Below, in pieces: positions 59,280 to 64,000 of a DNA stretch of 64,000 nt. Below the pieces are notes generated by a model that saw only the letters and a list, made by a program, of their open reading frames with translations, did no database searches and was not told where the DNA came from. The stretch comes from Datisca glomerata (lineage: Eukaryota > Streptophyta > Magnoliopsida > Cucurbitales > Datiscaceae): assembly GCA_003255025.1 (NCBI GenBank), contig QANY01004135.1, positions 1,054,001 through 1,118,000 of the forward strand. Reading direction: 5' to 3'. Position numbers and translations under genes: made by a program. Within the stretch, counting starts at the first letter, position 1; each line of letters begins with the position of its first letter.

Positions 59280-61680
59280 TAAGAAAAGTTTACTGACTTG
59301 AGCGTAAGAGGCCCTTCTTCAATACCACCATGTATTGTTTAAGGAGAGATAACCCCATTTTGTAGCTTTTGTCTGTTACTTTTCATGTATCAAGGAATGC
59401 CTCGTCTCTAGAAAGTATACAAACCCGAGGATAGGTTGATATCATTCACAGAGGAGGATTTAGAAGGGGTGCATCATATCCCCAATGAATCATTTATAAT
59501 TTCATTCAAATAGCTTAGCATGGTGAAGTAAATAGCTCGGAACGTTAATTTGCAAGATGGAATCTATTTCATATTAATTAGAGAATCAACAAAACTCACA
59601 GAGAACGATGTAATTAGAGAGAAATATAAATATATTTAACTTGATTTAAGGATGAACCATTTATGAAGAATTGATACATATATAGTGACTAGTTAAATTA
59701 CACGTGCGGTGCACATGATATGTATGTTTTCTTATATTTTAATTATTTCTCATATATAATTTGTAAAAACGAATAAAAACTTCAAGAATATACATTTATT
59801 TGCAATTAAAATTAGAATATTATAATTATATTTATTATTAGTTTCATAAGTCTCACTCGCCTAATAATATCTAATTACGCTATTTATTTTAGTAAATTAT
59901 ATGCACACACTTTAAGATATATGTTTTTAATTTGATATATTTAGTACATTATTTCTTGGATTTTTATTTGTCAAATGAACGAAAAAACATATTTTTTTTA
60001 GTTAATCAAATTTTTCTAAAATATTTCTTTGCGAAGGAAATAACACAAAATATTATCATATCTATATATAACATTTAAAGGAATAAAAATGTGAAACTTT
60101 TGTCAAGATATACACCATAATAAAAAATAAAAAATAAAATTTAACTAGTATTAATGCACCATTAAAAACTTAAAGGGTAATTTGAAACTTGTAAATTATG
60201 GAGTGGGCAAAAATGTTTAAAATGATTCTCATTTCCATCCCACTTTTAATATATTAAAGATTATACCAATGGACTATTATTCAATTATTTGAGTAATTAA
60301 TATATATATATAACTTCAAGAGTGTAATTTCAAGTTTATAGTGGAATGACCTTAGAATTAATAAAATGATATATTATTAAAGAGTTAAACTAATCATCGA
60401 TTTTATTAGAGCTTGAAATTATAGGTTTATGGGTCTCCTTGCCATCTCTCCAAACACTAGTTGGACAAGTGAATATAATGAGATTACGATAAATAGTTTA
60501 GAATTATTTTATTATAAATTGTTACACATTTGTGATAATAGTAGTGTCTCTTTATCACATATTATATGAGAAAAACTTAACCAATTAATTTACAAAATTA
60601 ATTGAGATGTAAATAATGTGGTGATTTAATGTCCCAAAGATTCTTCCATGAGAAGAACATCACTCCAAACAGGGGAACTTTTGCAGAGATGATAACTTAT
60701 CAAATGAGGGTTATTTGATAACTCAAAATGAAGATTGTCAGCTCACTTATCAGATAAGAGTTATATGATAATTTTTATTATAGATAATCTTATCTGAAAA
60801 AGTCAAATAAGATCAATGATTTTATTCAAGATGATTATCTCTTTCAAGAAATGATCACCACGCCACATAGGATACCTAGTTTGACGTGTAGATGGCCGAC
60901 CACCTCACCAAGTAGGAGGTGCTCGCTTATCATATAAAAATTATCTAATTATTCTTTTGAATTTGAAAATTTGAAATATCCAACTTGGTACTTCTCATGA
61001 TATGATTTACATCAAATGGAAGTGGTAGGATTTAAGTGGTTCTAAGAAAAAAATGAAGTGGTTCACGTGACGCAATTTTCGTCCAAGAGAGGAGCTAGAT
61101 AATAGTTTTCTTCTCCTTATTCTCACTTTCTCATGTTTGATATCATAGTGAGATTCGTAAAGGTGAGTGTGTGATCAATCCATGTTATAGGTCCCGTGAG
61201 TCAACCCGATAAAAAGTTATGGCCTCCGAAAGGTGGACTGTGCATGCGACGATTCATTCACTCCAAAAACTCCAACTACACTGTCCCCATCACCAAGGGA
61301 ACTCAACCAATATAATTTTTCTATTGGCATTCAGAAAGAGGAGTAGTTATCTACCAGAATGAAATTGAGTCTGATTTTTATGGGGCTCATTTTTACTGGT
61401 GAAAGCAATGTCAGTGAACCAAATCATTGAATTAGTGGTCATAGATGCTGACTCATCCTACAACACCATTCTTTATAGATCCACGCAGTGAAGGAGGCTC
61501 CTTCACCCTTCACCAAAAATCAAGTTCCTGACTTTTGAAGGTGTTAAAGATATCTGTAGAGACCAAGTTATGGCTAGAAGCCATTCCGTTAACAATTTTA
61601 AGTTGTGGCTAGGAGTCAATATCAGAACCGGCGCCCTCCAAAACATAGAGAAAAATGTTATGACTAAGATTCGGAGCAAA
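59280..61680 (+). mobile_element. Tat-like gypsy protease region split by an insertion (copy 4)
   Basis: 59440-59575 reads RLISFTEEDLEGVHHIPNES then FIISFK, the segment just before the protease in Tat elements. 61340-61600 reads KLSLIFMGLIFTGE, then VIDADSSYNTILYRS and KIKFLTFEGVKDICRDQVMA, the segment just after the protease active site (compare PYNAILGRT and GIKTVKGDQ at 34.5 kb). The two belong together but are about 1.75 kb apart, so an insertion lies between. Stops in both. Confidence 0.7.
59580..61325. other. AT-rich insertion inside Tat copy 4
   Basis: No protein. Has 'gtgactagttaaattacacg' near 59680 and foldback words around ttatcagataagagttatat (60740-60800). Ends in LTR-like text near 61100-61260, part of which (agttatggcctccgaaa) resembles 43530-43560. 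Class of element not identified. Confidence 0.4.
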
Positions 61681-61689
61681 ACCAATATG

Positions 61690-62049
61690 GAAATTTGTGT
61701 AGAAAAACCTCAAAAATAATAAAACAACCACAGATAGAAGATGTTGAACAAAAATGATGATGCTCTGAGACACCTCCACAACCAGGTTAAGGTTTCAATG
61801 TGACATGCTTCTCGGTCCGCCTACCTACAATAGTTCAGGTTTGTTGTTGAACATAAGGTATGGGTCACGAATTCGGTCAGCCTACCTACTACTATGAGTG
61901 ATGTGTGAGAACGAATTCGGTCAAACTTTTTCTATATGAAGGGTTTCTTTTTTAGGAAAATCAATTATGTGTTCTAGATAACAACTTGTATTTATAGATT
62001 ATTCAGAAATTCCACGGTGAACGACATGTCACTTGGGACCGTCGAGACA
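61690..62049. other. Spacer between gypsy fragments
   Basis: Contains the short repeated phrase 'acgaattcggtca' at 61868 and 61911 and 'gcctacctac' twice. No gene. Confidence 0.4.
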
Positions 62050-62760
62050 ATTAGTTTAGGCATCCTACTTTTAGTTGACCATTCATAAAGAGGTGGAGCG
62101 GTATGTGGAATGATGTCGAATTTGTTAGGTGTCTAAACAAAGGGCTATGAATAGAGGGTTGTAAACACATATGCCTATCCCTATGCATCATTGGACAAAT
62201 GTAAGCATGGATTTTGTTGTGGGACTTCCACGAACTCAAATGGGTCATGATTCATTTAATTCCATGTAAGAAATTCACATATGCGGTCAACATACTTTCC
62301 TGAGGTATGTTGTCTTCATGGGTTGCCTACTTCTATTGTTCCCGATGATTCACATTCTCTTAACCACTTTTAGCGAAGTCTATGCAAGATGGTGAATACT
62401 CAGCTTGATTTTAGTACGACCTATCATCCTCAAAGGGATGGACAAATGGAGGAGGTGAATCAATCTCTTAGGGATACTCATTGATGTTTGGCGGACAATC
62501 ATATCAAGTTATGGGACTAGAACATTGGGCAAGCTGAGTTTGCTCATTCACGTCGTAAACATAAATTTGGGTTTTACTCCTTTTCAGATTGTCTACCTCA
62601 TAAGTCCACATGGACTACTCGACCTAATTCCATTACCATACAAGACTCGCGTTCATGGAAAAGTTGAGGATTTTGTTCATAGCCTGCAACCTGGAGGAGA
62701 TTCACTGAACAGATTATAACAATCTAGTCAAAGTAGCAACTAAGAACAAAGATGATGTCT
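62050..62760 (+). pseudogene. Chromovirus-type gypsy integrase remnant
   Basis: HKEVERYVExCRIC (end of the zinc site), [20 protein letters not shown] (core start with first Asp), LHGLPTSIVPDDSHSLNHF (second Asp region, usual SDRDSKF lost), then QLDFSTTYHPQRDGQMEEVN (Glu region) near 62.4 kb. The segment after 62525 reads LGFTPFQIVYLISPHGLLDL, as in chromoviral integrases, and KVEDFVHSLQ. Between the first and second blocks about 50 residues are missing. Confidence 0.85.
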
Positions 62761-62819
62761 TTTCATGGTGATTCCACATATGATGATGCTATTGAAAATT
62801 CCAAGATGATTTTTCTTCA

Positions 62820-63180
62820 ATGTGGGAAGAATAATACAATGCAGAAGAGTCCAGATACTTGAGATCATCATTAGTCGTTTATAGGGTATATTATTAGTCT
62901 TAGTTGATTTTAATTATGAATATTTGTTATATGAGGTAGAATTAGTTTTTTTCTTTGTTTAGTTGATATTTTAGGATATAAAATTCAAAAATAAAGTCCA
63001 TATTTGATAATATATGACTTTGGCCAATTTTTGAATATTTTAGTCAAGATTTTGAGGTTATTTGAGGCCTATAAATAGGCACCAATCCAGTAATAGACTT
63101 GGTTTAATAAAATTTAGGAGAGAGTATCTATATTTTCCCCTAAATTTTTGAAAAATCATGAGTGATTAATGATAGTTTGA
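62820..63180 (+). mobile_element. Probable 3' LTR of the chromovirus remnant
   Basis: Purine-rich gtgggaagaataa precedes it; a TATA-like cctataaataggc lies at 63068-63080. No second LTR copy is in the window, so the ends are estimates. Confidence 0.5.
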
Positions 63181-63184
63181 AGCC

Positions 63185-64000
63185 TAATTGACTGACATTC
63201 TTACACGAACCAAAAGTCCTTTAGAAGAGTTGATTTCAATTTTTGTTTGTCTTTCTTGTAGAGCTTCTGCTACATCATGTTGTTACTTGTTCATTCACTT
63301 CAGATTTAACCACAGTGATATTGGATCTTTTATAAACAACCTATACCGAGTTCACCCATTTGCTGTCTGAAATAGGGTAGATGACGCCAACATTTAGAAA
63401 CTTCAAGATCGACTTTTTCACAACCTCCATCATAGAAGGGTTCAATCATCTTTGAGCTTCCAGGTAGCTTTGCACTTTCCTCGAGTAAAATTCAGTGCAT
63501 TTACATGGAAGGATTAATCCCTTTTATTTCGGTTGTTGTCTAACCTTCGCATTTGATGATCTGTCAATAAGCGGACTAATTCCTATTATAATGTCATGTG
63601 GTTATTTGCAACGATTATGGGAAGTGTGTCTTTCTCTCCTAAGTACACATATTTGAGAAGCTTCAGAAGAAGTTTAGTCCCAAGGTAGGGGCCTGGATGA
63701 CAAAAGATAAAAGATTGTCGTTAGATAAAGTCAATGAAATAAAAGAAGCGTTATAAATGTTTGGAGCCTTTAGCAATGATTCTATAGAAGCCACAATCTC
63801 CTTAACGAGTGAAAAAATCACACGTCCCTTCTTGGTTTTTGAGGTCATCTAACGTAAGGCTTTTTCCAATGGCGATTTTCAATGCATCATTGCTAGTTAA
63901 CTCAAATAGTTGTTGCGCTAAAGAATCCAGTATATCAAACAAAAAACAAGAATACAATTTATTTGGACATCTTGTTGCTTCAAAGATGTTGAAGCCTATT
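63185..64000 (-). pseudogene. Athila-type gypsy polyprotein fragment (reverse transcriptase start)
   Basis: From the window end down: DILDSLAQQLFELTSNDALK, then APTLGLNF, LKYVYLGEKDTLPIIVANN, and in another frame LNPSMMEVVKKSILKFLNVG, then VIYPISDSKWVNSV and SNITVVKSEVNE. These are the linker and first reverse transcriptase blocks of Athila elements. Stops after EAQR and WVNSV and frameshifts make it dead. It continues beyond the window on the right. Confidence 0.85.

Overview
This is nuclear DNA from a flowering plant, most likely a dicot. Two intact intron-containing plant genes are present: a RAD23 ubiquitin-receptor gene and the nuclear gene for the plastid ribosomal protein PSRP-3/Ycf65. 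The rest is AT-rich and full of decayed plant transposons (Ty3/gypsy Tat, Athila and chromovirus; Ty1/copia; LINEs; CACTA; MITEs), with one piece of plant mitochondrial DNA. No bacterial, viral-particle or CRISPR feature is visible. The species cannot be read from the sequence.

Layout. 1-5.0 kb: 3' half of a Tat-type gypsy element (integrase, antisense ORF, LTR). 5.1-9.2 kb: an LTR pair enclosing only an Athila/Tat-like gag remnant. 9.2-19 kb: a copia gag fragment, a 3.3-kb CACTA element with matching TAT duplications, and a nearly whole degenerate copia element on the minus strand. 19.3-24.3 kb: a degenerate LINE on the minus strand. 26.7-32.9 kb: the RAD23 gene, 12 coding exons, with a LINE fragment in intron 1. 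34.4-41.6 kb: a second Tat element, same orientation as the first. 41.9-45.3 kb: a repeat-dense block with inverted 45-bp arrays, palindromes and a diverged large duplication. 45.4-47.2 kb: a third Tat fragment on the minus strand, joined to 2.5 kb of scrambled mitochondrial DNA (cox1, rrn26 and rrn18 pieces), followed by a CACTA end at 50.3 kb. 50.5-50.7 kb: a possible orphan exon. 51.6-53.5 kb: a MITE and the PSRP-3 gene. 54.2-59.1 kb: a Tourist-like MITE and an internally deleted copia element with both LTRs. 59.3-64 kb: a fourth Tat fragment split by an insertion, a chromovirus integrase with LTR, and an Athila reverse-transcriptase remnant on the minus strand.

How it works together. Only RAD23 and PSRP-3 look functional: every splice site checked is canonical and the frames stay open. 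RAD23 carries ubiquitylated proteins to the proteasome; PSRP-3 acts in the plastid small ribosomal subunit. All transposon reading frames are broken by stops and shifts, and much of the decay looks like C-to-T/G-to-A change. The most informative unusual points are a short intron kept at the same place in the antisense ORF of two Tat copies, the in-frame cox1-gypsy joint, an LTR with a primer-binding site on its outer side, and inverted 45-bp tandem arrays. I found no convincing undescribed biological system; the window is best read as a transposon graveyard around two housekeeping genes.
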